Position numbers and translations under genes: made by a program
Part shown: piece after piece, positions 1 to 5,796 of the stretch
Layout of the letters: every line of letters begins with the position of its first letter
Numbering within the stretch: position 1 is the stretch's first letter
Assembly: GCA_030605285.1 (NCBI GenBank)
Contig: JAUWIQ010000147.1
Coordinates: 1 to 5,796, forward strand
Reading direction: 5' to 3'
DNA from: Planctomycetota bacterium
Lineage (GTDB): Bacteria; Planctomycetota; Planctomycetia; Pirellulales; UBA7805
Length of the DNA stretch: 5,796 nt
The notes under the pieces: model-generated
The model's input: the letters and a program-made list of their open reading frames with translations, nothing else
What the model was told of the DNA's origin: nothing
Databases searched by the model: none

Positions 1-765
1 GCCAGGAATGGACGGGTAATCAAGGACAAAGTCGCTCAGCGGACGTTCGACATGATCGAGGCAGAGCGACGATTCAATTTTGCGACCTGGCTGCAACAAT
101 TGAACTTTGATAAGCAAGCGGCAGATCAATACCGCGCCGTGATGGAACTTTGGCCCAATTCGGCAAAGGCGCACATGGACTTCGGTTCGGCGTTGATCCG
201 ACAAGGCCAATTTCAAGCTGCCGAACATCACTTGAAAAAATCGCTGGAAATCGATCCTGACTCGAGTGGCGCTCATCTCCGCCTGGGGAATCTTTATTTG
301 CAACAGCGCCAATTGTCACCCGCCCAGCATCACTTTGAGAAAGCCCATCAACTCACGCCTGAGGATATAAGTATTGTCAATAACCTGGGAACCATTTATC
401 AACAACATGGAGACTACCAGCGCGCGATTGACGAATTTAAAAAAGCGATCCAATTGATGCCCAGCGAAGCGGGCGGCTACAACAATCTGGCTTGGCTATA
501 CGCCACCTGCGCCGATGCGAGGTATCGTGACCAGCAACAATCGCTGGCGCTGGCAACCAAGGCTTGTGAATTGACCGATTGGAACAACTCCAGCGTGCTT
601 GATACGCTCGCGACTGCCAATGCGGCGGCCGGAAATTTTGAGGAGGCAATGCGCTGGCAGGCAAAGGCAGTGGAGTTTGCGCCGGAGTCACAAAAGGCAG
701 CGATGCAACAACGACTCAACACCTATCGCAAAGAGAAACAAAACCTTACCCCATCGCAAGAATAG
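1..765 (+). CDS. TPR-repeat protein, 5'-partial
   Basis: The reading frame is open from the first base and ends at TAG 763-765. An ATG at 52 would give 237 residues, but it lacks a convincing Shine-Dalgarno sequence and the frame reads through above it in sensible protein, so the true start probably lies left of the window. Counting from that Met, consecutive 34-residue TPR units are visible at about 10-36, 37-70, 71-104, 105-138, 141-178 (longer, with a 'CADARYRD' turn) and 179-212, followed by a basic tail. Typical TPR positions are present, such as 'NNLGTIYQQHGDYQRAIDEF'. TPR proteins are protein-binding scaffolds with no catalytic function implied. The carboxy-terminal repeat style resembles planctomycetal TPR proteins (family knowledge). 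It is the closest relative of the next gene, with which it shares its last 197 aligned residues. Its N-terminal part is not visible, so a fused enzymatic or membrane domain cannot be excluded. Confidence 0.88.
   Translation, partial: ARNGRVIKDKVAQRTFDMIEAERRFNFATWLQQLNFDKQAADQYRAVMELWPNSAKAHMDFGSALIRQGQFQAAEHHLKKSLEIDPDSSGAHLRLGNLYLQQRQLSPAQHHFEKAHQLTPEDISIVNNLGTIYQQHGDYQRAIDEFKKAIQLMPSEAGGYNNLAWLYATCADARYRDQQQSLALATKACELTDWNNSSVLDTLATANAAAGNFEEAMRWQAKAVEFAPESQKAAMQQRLNTYRKEKQNLTPSQE
166..765 (+). repeat. tandem gene duplication, copy 1
   Basis: This segment aligns without any gap to 1062-1661 at a constant offset of 896 bp, up to and including the shared TAG stop. By hand count about 140 of the last 197 encoded residues are identical. 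Similarity stops abruptly to the left, where this copy encodes an additional TPR and the other encodes a membrane anchor. Confidence 0.85.
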
Positions 766-785
766 AGGAGCTGCACAGAAAAGAT

Positions 786-920
786 TTGGCTCGGGGCAAG
801 GTTAACCTTGTTTTTGACCTCTTTGGAAGCGAAATTGACTATTCGTATCTTCGAAAATCCAAGGACCGTGGATTTTACCCGGCGGCATTTGCCTTGGTCC
901 GGCACAAACACGTTGAGTGA
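786..920 (+). CDS. possible small ORF or gene remnant (44 codons)
   Basis: In the spacer between the two TPR genes, a frame that is open from 642 ends at TGA 918-920, 6 bp before the ATG of the second TPR gene. The first conventional start codon in this frame is TTG 786, giving 44 residues. An AGGAG lies at 766-770, rather far from the TTG (15 nt). The translated sequence is protein-like, with a central 'LFGSEIDYSYLRKSKDRGFY', mixed charge and aromatic residues. I do not recognise it. It could be a short translated leader coupled to the downstream gene, the remnant of a gene disrupted when the TPR genes duplicated, or a chance open frame. The weak start and the short length keep confidence low. 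Confidence 0.22.
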   Translation: MARGKVNLVFDLFGSEIDYSYLRKSKDRGFYPAAFALVRHKHVE

Positions 921-926
921 TTCAGA

Positions 927-1661
927 ATGCGTTTAAGTCAGTCTCGTGCAGCGCGTCTGCTCGTCCTCTTCGCAACTGTCGCCACGGCAGCTGCCTTCAT
1001 CTGGTTTTTTCAACAATTTATTCGGGAACAGAAGGCTGCGGAAGAAACCAAGAAAGCAGTCAAAACGCACATGACTTCCGCTGTGGCGTTAATCCGCCAA
1101 GGGAGGCTGCAGCCTGCGGAACATCATCTAAAAAAAGCTCTTGCACTCGATTCCGAATCGAGTGGCGCCCATCTCCGCCTCGGCAATCTTTACTTGAAAC
1201 AACGCCAATTGCCACTTGCCCAGCAGCACCTTGAAAAAGCCAGCCAACTCTCACCGGAGGATGTAAACATCCTCAACAATCTGGGAACGACTTACGAACA
1301 ACTTGGAGACTACCAGCGCGCGATTGACGAATTTAAAAAGGCGATCCAATTGATGCCGGGAAACGCGGGCGGCTACAACAATCTGGCATGGCTCTATGGC
1401 ACTTGCCTCGATACTCATTTTCGTGACAATCAACAGGCGATTTCCCTGGCAACCAAAGCCTGCGAGTTGACAGGCTGGAATCAGTCCAGCCCGCTCGATA
1501 CGCTCGCTACTGCCAACGCAGAAGCGGGAAACTTCCAAGAGGCGGTGCGCTGGCAAGCAAAAGCGGTGGAATTTTCCCCTGCAACACAAAAAGCGTCCCT
1601 ACAACGGCGACTCGACTCTTACCGTCAAGGGAAATCATACTTGCCGCCAGCACAAAAATAG
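927..1661 (+). CDS. membrane-anchored TPR-repeat protein
   Basis: This 244-residue protein starts at ATG 927. Only a weak GAG at 915-917 precedes it, but this start keeps a clear N-terminal hydrophobic segment (about residues 9-29, after 'MRLSQSRAAR'), which suggests a single-pass inner-membrane anchor or uncleaved signal with the repeats outside the cytoplasm. After a charged linker (about 33-47), TPR units cover about 48-77, 78-111, 112-145, 148-185 (longer, with 'CLDTHFRD') and 186-219, and the tail is 'RRLDSYRQGKSYLPPAQK'. TPR arrays bind proteins; no catalytic residues are expected. The gene is a tandem paralogue of the upstream one, but it carries a membrane anchor where that one carries a further TPR. 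It ends 19 bp before the HTTM gene, so co-transcription is likely, and a scaffolding role for that membrane protein is a reasonable but unproven inference. Confidence 0.9.
   Translation: MRLSQSRAARLLVLFATVATAAAFIWFFQQFIREQKAAEETKKAVKTHMTSAVALIRQGRLQPAEHHLKKALALDSESSGAHLRLGNLYLKQRQLPLAQQHLEKASQLSPEDVNILNNLGTTYEQLGDYQRAIDEFKKAIQLMPGNAGGYNNLAWLYGTCLDTHFRDNQQAISLATKACELTGWNQSSPLDTLATANAEAGNFQEAVRWQAKAVEFSPATQKASLQRRLDSYRQGKSYLPPAQK
1062..1661 (+). repeat. tandem gene duplication, copy 2
   Basis: This is the second copy of the duplicated TPR coding segment (see 166-765). The sub-tract 1304-1357 differs from 408-461 at only one of 54 bases, far less than elsewhere in the pair. Confidence 0.85.
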
Positions 1662-1680
1662 CGAGAGAGCAGACTTGTCT

Positions 1681-3204
1681 ATGGCTGCTAATGGACCATC
1701 AAAGCCGCTCGGTGCCAAAGCGCTAGCGAAGATCCGCGACTTGCTGAGTATTGACGCCAGATCGCTCAGTTTTTTGCGGATCGGTTTGGCCACGATGGTT
1801 CTCTGGGATCTGATACTGCATGCCCAGTATTTCCGAGCGCACTTTACCGATTTTGGTGTCTTGCCGACTTGGTCGACACCATGGCTTATCAATTACCATC
1901 CTGGACATTGGTCGTTGCATCTGGCTAGCGGCAGCTGGCAGTGGCAGGCAATTTTGTTTGCGCTGGCGGGAGTGGCGGCTATCGCTCTGCTGGTGGGCTA
2001 CCGAACCCGTTGGGCTACAGTTATCACTTGGGCGGTGCTTGCCTCATTACAAACCCGGCATCCACTCCTGCTAAATGGTGGAGATCATTTAATGCGGATG
2101 CTTCTGTTCTGGAGCATTTTTCTTCCGCTTGGTTCCCGTTGGTCACTCGACAACTATCGTTCGGGAAAAGAAGAATCGCCTCCGTTGATATTTTCTGCTG
2201 CAACCGTAGCCATCATGCTGCAGATGTGTTTTATGTACTGGGTAAGTGGTTTTAGCAAAACAGATCCCGTCTGGACAGAAACACGGTCGGCACTCTACTA
2301 CGCATTAAATATTGACCACATTGCTTCGGGCTTCGGCAAGTGGTTGCTCAATTACCCCGAGCTGTTGCGCTGGCTCACTGCCAGCACACTGTGGCTGGAA
2401 TGTTGGGGGCCTTTTCTATTGTTTGTTCCCTTTTTCACCGCCCGAATTCGAATTCTGATAATTCTTTTATTCGTGGGGTTTCATATTGGAATTTTTCTCT
2501 GCATGGATGTCGGTCTTTTTCCTTGGGTCTCCATCGTTGGCTGGACTGTATTCCTGCCGGGATCCATGTGGGATTGGCTTGGCAAGCGATTCGGATTGCT
2601 AGCCGCGAAAATTCCACCTCCGAAAATTCATGACACAAAAACTCCGTATGCTGCCGTGCTCAATATTGTAGTGGCTATCCTCCTGGTGTATGGGCTGCTC
2701 TTCAATTTACAAGTTGTGCGGCCGGCCGATTTCAAGTGGTTTGACCATCGCTGGAAATCGCCAGGCTATGCGCTGCGTTTCGAACAGCGATGGGATCTGT
2801 TCGCATCGCCTGTCATGAGAGACGGGTGGCTGATTGCTGCTGCAACATTAGAGGATGGGAGCCAAGTTGATTTGCATAATAACGGGCAACCAGTCAGTTG
2901 GGAAAAACCACAGATGCTTTCAGACAGATATCGAAACACTCACTTCAGTCATTACGTGATGAATCTTAAATCTCCGACCAGGACGGCAGCCGCTCATCGG
3001 CAGTTTTATGTCGACTATCTAAGGCGAGTCTGGCAGGAGCGATATGGTACTCGCCACAGGATTCAACATATTGATCTTTATATAATCGTCGAAATAACGA
3101 AACCCTACCCAGAGGTGCCCGAGCAGGAACGGGTGCTGCTCTACCAAGACAAAGCGACGTACAGACGCGGACGCACAGAGACAAAACCGGAACAAGAAAA
3201 TTAG
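1681..3204 (+). CDS. HTTM-domain (vitamin K-dependent gamma-carboxylase-like) membrane protein
   Basis: This is a polytopic membrane protein of 507 residues from ATG 1681. A TTG at 1675 in the same frame is an alternative start: the purine run GAGAGAG at 1663-1669 is 11 nt from the ATG and 5 nt from the TTG. Hydrophobic segments lie at about 31-48, 88-105, 111-124, 138-151, 171-188, 232-251, 257-275, 279-295 and 324-343. The HTTM family signature is seen at 125-151: 'HPLLLNGGDHLMRMLLFW' followed by 'LPLG'. The soluble C-terminal part contains 'RWDLFASPV', then 'DGWLIAAATLEDGSQVDL' (about 381-398), which resembles the W-x-M-F-x-P...DGW...DG pattern typical of bacterial HTTM proteins. HTTM relates these proteins to vitamin K-dependent gamma-carboxylase and epoxidation enzymes, but for most bacterial members no reaction is known, so no carboxylase activity is claimed. 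It follows the membrane TPR gene by 19 bp, probably in one operon. Confidence 0.9.
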   Translation: MAANGPSKPLGAKALAKIRDLLSIDARSLSFLRIGLATMVLWDLILHAQYFRAHFTDFGVLPTWSTPWLINYHPGHWSLHLASGSWQWQAILFALAGVAAIALLVGYRTRWATVITWAVLASLQTRHPLLLNGGDHLMRMLLFWSIFLPLGSRWSLDNYRSGKEESPPLIFSAATVAIMLQMCFMYWVSGFSKTDPVWTETRSALYYALNIDHIASGFGKWLLNYPELLRWLTASTLWLECWGPFLLFVPFFTARIRILIILLFVGFHIGIFLCMDVGLFPWVSIVGWTVFLPGSMWDWLGKRFGLLAAKIPPPKIHDTKTPYAAVLNIVVAILLVYGLLFNLQVVRPADFKWFDHRWKSPGYALRFEQRWDLFASPVMRDGWLIAAATLEDGSQVDLHNNGQPVSWEKPQMLSDRYRNTHFSHYVMNLKSPTRTAAAHRQFYVDYLRRVWQERYGTRHRIQHIDLYIIVEITKPYPEVPEQERVLLYQDKATYRRGRTETKPEQEN

Positions 3205-3379
3205 GCCCTTGAGCCAACAGATTCGGATGTGAACCTCGGTAATTTGATTTCAGTCATTCTTGCTCTGCTATTGGTTCGAAAGCAACCGGATGTCTATCTC
3301 CCACCAGTTTCCAGTCTCGAGCGAATCCTTCTGCCCCTCACTGGCAGTGGGCGACGGATAAGAACCGTTGCCTGTTTAG

Positions 3380-5086
3380 TCAGAAACTTCCATAGGGAAA
3401 CCACCGTTCATAGAATTGTCTTCGCTGGGATTCTGCTTGCTTCATTTTGTCATCCGTCGGCAACAAACCAAGCAGATCTTGGCGTTCCGTCTGCAGATAA
3501 TTCTGGAAGACCTTATATCCCTCCCGCATATTTTTGGGTACCCCGAGATCCAGTTCCTCGGGCTCTTCGTCCGTACCCGTCAACAATTGGTGCAGGTAAA
3601 TTGCCTGCTGGACTGCTGCATCGTGTTGGTGATTTTGGGCGTAAATATTGAACAGTCGCACCTGAAGAGGCCAATAAGTTGAGTCGTTGTATGGCTCTTT
3701 TGTACCCGGCATCGGTTCATCGGAAAGAACGAACTCACTCGTCGTCGGATTCCCCTGGATCATTCCTTCTTCGACCAGTGACTGAAATACCTGCTTGGCG
3801 ATGATTATATTTCCCTGTTGGGACGGGTGGACATAATCCAGAAACAAGTCAAATCCCGGCAAACCGTTCTTTGACGCCCTTGGGAATTCATTTGCAAGAT
3901 CGACCAGCGTAACGTGCGGATTTTGTCGTGCAATGTCTCGCACGATTTTGTTGAACTCGGAATGGGCACGAAACGGGTTGTAATCAAGGTCTTTCGCACG
4001 ACGATAGCTTTCGAGCGCCGCAGGCGTGTTGTCAGCCGCCTCCTGTAATCGACCCAACCAGAAATACGATTCAGCGTGTTCGGGTTCGATCTCAATCGCC
4101 TGCTTCATTATCCGAATACCTTCGTCGAACTCCCCAGCCAGATAGTGTTTCCGCGCCTGACGATAGAGTTTTTTCCAACTCTCTCGGTGTGGGCCCTTTA
4201 ATTGGTTGTGTGAAACGTGTGGCAGCCAATCTCGTAGATTTACGGGTACCGTCACCAACACAACCGGAACATCCCGACGACCGGCCTGATCGACCATATG
4301 CTGGATCGATTGCCGGTAATGCTGCACAACCTTCCGGAACAACTGCGGATCGCTACGAAGTTCGAGCGACTCGCGTTGAATTCTTTTATAAAAAGTGCCG
4401 GCAGAGTCATACAAATTATTGCCGTCGAGCATAGTCGGTGGATCGCGTAGCTTTGCCTGAAGCCACTGTACCGTTCGCATTCTCTTGCCCAACTGGTCTG
4501 CCAGATCGACGTAGGAGGTGTCGTACTGGCGTCGTTCGTGAAACTCATTATTGCCGCTGTAGATGACAATCGCATCGGGATCGAGGTCGATAATATCATC
4601 TAGAATATGGCGAATACGGTAGCTTGCGAACCCATGGGCAGCCGCATTGATTACCTCGACGGGCCTGTCGGGAAATGCGTTGCTGAGCGATTGCTCAAGA
4701 TACTGACTAAATATCTCGGTCTCTGGATGGGGCCAACCGGCGCAAGCCGAACCTCCGATACAAAACACGCGAATGGTCCCCGGGGGCTTTTCAGTCGCAA
4801 AATGTATGTTGGTTCGTCTTTTTGCGTAAGCGCAATGGTGTGTGATTCGATAATGCTCACGGCCGTCAATATTTGACCGGCTAAAAATTGTAAAAGGGGA
4901 AATATTAATATACGGGTCTTGGCTCGTGCCACTGCCCCCTAATCGCATCAGACACTCGATGGCAAGCAAAATTATGAACGGAAATGCAATCGCAAATAAG
5001 CGAAACATCCAACGTCTGTGCGGGCGTACGGAATTCTCATTCCGCTGGAGATCGCTATTACCTGCGTTTCGATCAAGATCATCCAT
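3380..5086 (-). CDS. membrane-anchored SGNH/GDSL-type hydrolase with embedded TPR
   Basis: This 568-residue protein starts at ATG 5084-5086; an in-frame TAA lies two codons upstream, so it cannot start earlier. A basic N-terminus is followed by one hydrophobic anchor (about 28-48), placing the rest in the periplasm. SGNH blocks are visible: block I 'FCIGGSACAG' with candidate nucleophile Ser113; block II around Gly152 in 'NAAAHGFASYRIRH'; block III 'IYSGNNEF' with Asn179/Asn180; block V 'FLDYVHPSQQGN' with Asp417 and His420. The catalytic set is therefore complete. A TPR-like segment (about 306-370, 'AGEFDEGIRIMKQAIEIEPE' then 'SYFWLGRLQEAADNTPAAL') lies between blocks III and V. A C-terminal region of about 130 residues, with a helical, glutamine-rich part, follows. 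Members of this superfamily hydrolyse or transfer acyl/ester groups; the substrate is unknown. It is convergent with the HTTM gene and has its own strong promoter at 5243-5271. Confidence 0.9.
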   Translation of the reverse strand: MDDLDRNAGNSDLQRNENSVRPHRRWMFRLFAIAFPFIILLAIECLMRLGGSGTSQDPYINISPFTIFSRSNIDGREHYRITHHCAYAKRRTNIHFATEKPPGTIRVFCIGGSACAGWPHPETEIFSQYLEQSLSNAFPDRPVEVINAAAHGFASYRIRHILDDIIDLDPDAIVIYSGNNEFHERRQYDTSYVDLADQLGKRMRTVQWLQAKLRDPPTMLDGNNLYDSAGTFYKRIQRESLELRSDPQLFRKVVQHYRQSIQHMVDQAGRRDVPVVLVTVPVNLRDWLPHVSHNQLKGPHRESWKKLYRQARKHYLAGEFDEGIRIMKQAIEIEPEHAESYFWLGRLQEAADNTPAALESYRRAKDLDYNPFRAHSEFNKIVRDIARQNPHVTLVDLANEFPRASKNGLPGFDLFLDYVHPSQQGNIIIAKQVFQSLVEEGMIQGNPTTSEFVLSDEPMPGTKEPYNDSTYWPLQVRLFNIYAQNHQHDAAVQQAIYLHQLLTGTDEEPEELDLGVPKNMREGYKVFQNYLQTERQDLLGLLPTDDKMKQAESQRRQFYERWFPYGSF

Positions 5087-5236
5087 ATTCGCTTATTTTG
5101 TTCAGCCCGATATTGCAGCGACTGTGGAAAAATGCCACCGGACCCCATTCAGTTGATCGCCCCTCGTCAAGAGCATCTCATGACAGCCGAGTAAATCGAG
5201 AGACGTTTTGAAGTGAGCATTGTATCTACCCGACTC
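5087..5236 (-). other. 5' leader of the hydrolase mRNA (inferred)
   Basis: This is the approximately 150-nt stretch between the predicted transcription start and the hydrolase ATG. Just before the ATG there is no strong Shine-Dalgarno, only a purine-rich AATAAGCG. A 17-codon upstream ORF (minus-strand ATG at 5218-5220, TGA at 5167-5169) begins about 16 nt into the leader; it also lacks a good ribosome site. No known riboswitch or strong hairpin was recognised. Confidence 0.35.
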
Positions 5237-5242
5237 AAGAAG

Positions 5243-5271
5243 AGTATAAATCCTCTCAAATACGATGTCAA
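5243..5271 (-). promoter_or_regulatory. sigma-70-type promoter for the SGNH hydrolase gene
   Basis: Read on the - strand, a perfect -35 TTGACA (5266-5271) is separated by exactly 17 bp from a -10 TATACT (5243-5248), an 11 of 12 match to consensus. Transcription would begin near 5236 and run left into the hydrolase gene, leaving a leader of about 150 nt. No other gene lies in between. The match is strong; activity in this organism is inferred. Confidence 0.65.
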
Positions 5272-5300
5272 ATTTGTGGCTCTCAATCTATATATTTTGA

Positions 5301-5360
5301 CGGGCTACGGCGACGACCGGAAGGAACAACCGTTGTTCGCGGCTTGTAGCCATTGACCCG
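5301..5360. repeat. compact nested palindromic element
   Basis: This is a GC-rich island in an AT-rich spacer. The outer inverted repeat GGCTAC (5303-5308) pairs with GTAGCC (5346-5351), and could be extended by G-T pairs. The inner inverted repeat GAACAAC (5324-5330) and GTTGTTC (5332-5338) is perfect, around a single C. The pentamer TTGAC occurs at both edges (5297-5301 and 5353-5357). It could be a REP-like or miniature mobile palindrome, a structured RNA or a protein-binding site. No T-run follows closely on either strand, which argues against a simple intrinsic terminator. Confidence 0.4.
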
Positions 5361-5682
5361 CAACAAGAACCTTAATAATTTATTTTTGCATTTGAGTCCC
5401 TCACATTGAAAATTGTCATCCTGAAAATAAAAGATGCGCAGCAATCGTTCTTCAGAGCGTCCAAAACCATATCTGGAGATACCGGAACAAAAGCAGATAA
5501 GACGCCAAGGGAAATTTCATGACGCATCAAAGCACAGATCATCACCATTGCTTGAATTGTTTGTGGACTTCAATTACACTGCTCGAATCCGTTGTGAAGT
5601 TCTTTTAAAATCCGACGATTTGGCAGAACGTTAAATTTTTCTGTCACTTTTCCAAGTTCGGATGCATCGTTGCATATGAACT
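5361..5682. other. AT-rich intergenic region
   Basis: This stretch between the palindromic element and the possible gene end at the right edge holds nothing firm beyond the doubtful ORF at 5434-5634. AT-rich tracts at 5371-5390 and 5632-5640 are present. A weak + strand promoter-like pair (TTGACC at 5353-5358 with AATAAT after a short spacer of 15 bp) is not convincing. No RNA gene was recognised. Confidence 0.5.
5434..5634 (+). CDS. doubtful small ORF, hypothetical (66 codons)
   Basis: ATG 5434 opens 66 codons ending at TAA 5632-5634. The product is basic in its first half ('MRSNRSSERPKPYLEIPEQK') with a short hydrophobic stretch 'LLELFVDF' later. I recognise no domain, no membrane segment and no repeat. 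Upstream is only a purine stretch (AAAATAAAAG) without a clear Shine-Dalgarno, and no good promoter is seen. It stands alone in a long spacer. It is more likely a chance open frame than a gene, but it is the only + strand candidate here. Confidence 0.18.
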   Translation: MRSNRSSERPKPYLEIPEQKQIRRQGKFHDASKHRSSPLLELFVDFNYTARIRCEVLLKSDDLAER

Positions 5683-5796
5683 TTAGATTGCGCTTAGATT
5701 CTCCTGTTCTAGTTCACTTCTCGCTTCTGTGGATACGCTTGGTTCGGGCGTAAATGACGGGTTATTGCATGCTGCAGCAACAGGACCGCCAGCCAC
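5683..5796 (-). CDS. possible 3' end of a gene running off the right edge
   Basis: On the - strand a frame is open from the window edge to TAA at 5683-5685, giving 37 residues that end in 'ARSELEQENLSAI'. The first part is rich in Ala, Gly, Pro and Ser, and the end is charged and helical, as in many protein C-termini. This orientation would place it upstream of the hydrolase gene, separated by about 600 bp. The stretch is short enough to be open by chance and no family is recognised. Confidence 0.28.
   Translation of the reverse strand: MAGGPVAAACNNPSFTPEPSVSTEARSELEQENLSAI

Noticed and set aside
797..815. Perfect palindrome CAAGGTTAACCTTG followed by TTTTT, possible terminator between the TPR genes
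   Set aside because: With a minimal loop only about 5 weak pairs remain, too few for an intrinsic terminator. The bases are also explained as part of the small open frame at 786-920.
814..842. Promoter-like TTGACC with GACTAT 17 bp later, ahead of the second TPR gene
   Set aside because: The -10 matches consensus at only 3 of 6 positions; too weak to report as a promoter.
723..911. 62-codon - strand ORF across the spacer between the TPR genes
   Set aside because: It overlaps the end of the first TPR gene antisense, has no recognisable domain and reads less like protein than the + strand frame there.
3337..3351. Hairpin (CTCACT, loop GGC, AGTGGG) between the convergent genes
   Set aside because: Six pairs including a G-T, without a T-run on either strand; not convincing as a bidirectional terminator.
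3229..3651. 140-codon + strand ORF with a GTG start and a hydrophobic beginning
   Set aside because: About two thirds of it lies antisense to the end of the well-supported SGNH hydrolase gene; no family resemblance and no convincing ribosome site. Treated as a shadow frame.
5770..5779. 10-bp palindrome TGCTGCAGCA near the right edge
   Set aside because: Short, isolated, and inside the possible - strand coding end; expected by chance at this length.

Overview
The window looks like a piece of a bacterial chromosome, most likely from a planctomycete (Pirellulales/Rhodopirellula-like). This assignment is an inference from protein style: TPR proteins ending in an 'NNLAWLYATC...RD' repeat and an 'RL..YR..K' tail, an HTTM-domain membrane protein, a membrane-anchored SGNH hydrolase containing a TPR, moderate base composition and long spacers. 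No rRNA, tRNA, CRISPR array, transposase or phage gene was seen.

Layout, left to right. On the + strand, 1-765 is the 3' part of a TPR protein gene whose start lies to the left. After 161 bp (which may hold a tiny ORF) comes a second, membrane-anchored TPR protein at 927-1661. It is a tandem paralogue of the first: the two align without gaps at a fixed offset of 896 bp, with about 71% identical residues over the last 197 positions (hand count). Nineteen bp later starts a 507-residue HTTM (vitamin K-dependent gamma-carboxylase-like) membrane protein, 1681-3204. These three probably form one transcription unit.

Facing them on the - strand is a 568-residue SGNH/GDSL-type hydrolase, 3380-5086, with an N-terminal membrane anchor and a TPR-like segment lying between its catalytic blocks. 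The 175 bp between the convergent genes shows no convincing terminator. Upstream of the hydrolase gene is a nearly consensus sigma-70-type promoter on the - strand (5243-5271), which gives a leader of about 150 nt.

The right end (5087-5796) is mostly non-coding. It holds the promoter and leader, a compact nested palindromic element near 5301-5360 flanked by a short direct repeat, one weak 66-codon ORF, and possibly the 3' end of another - strand gene running off the edge.

Together the genes suggest cell-envelope work: a polytopic HTTM protein, a periplasm-facing SGNH esterase/acyl-hydrolase, and TPR proteins that could scaffold partners. No substrate or pathway can be named from the sequence alone.
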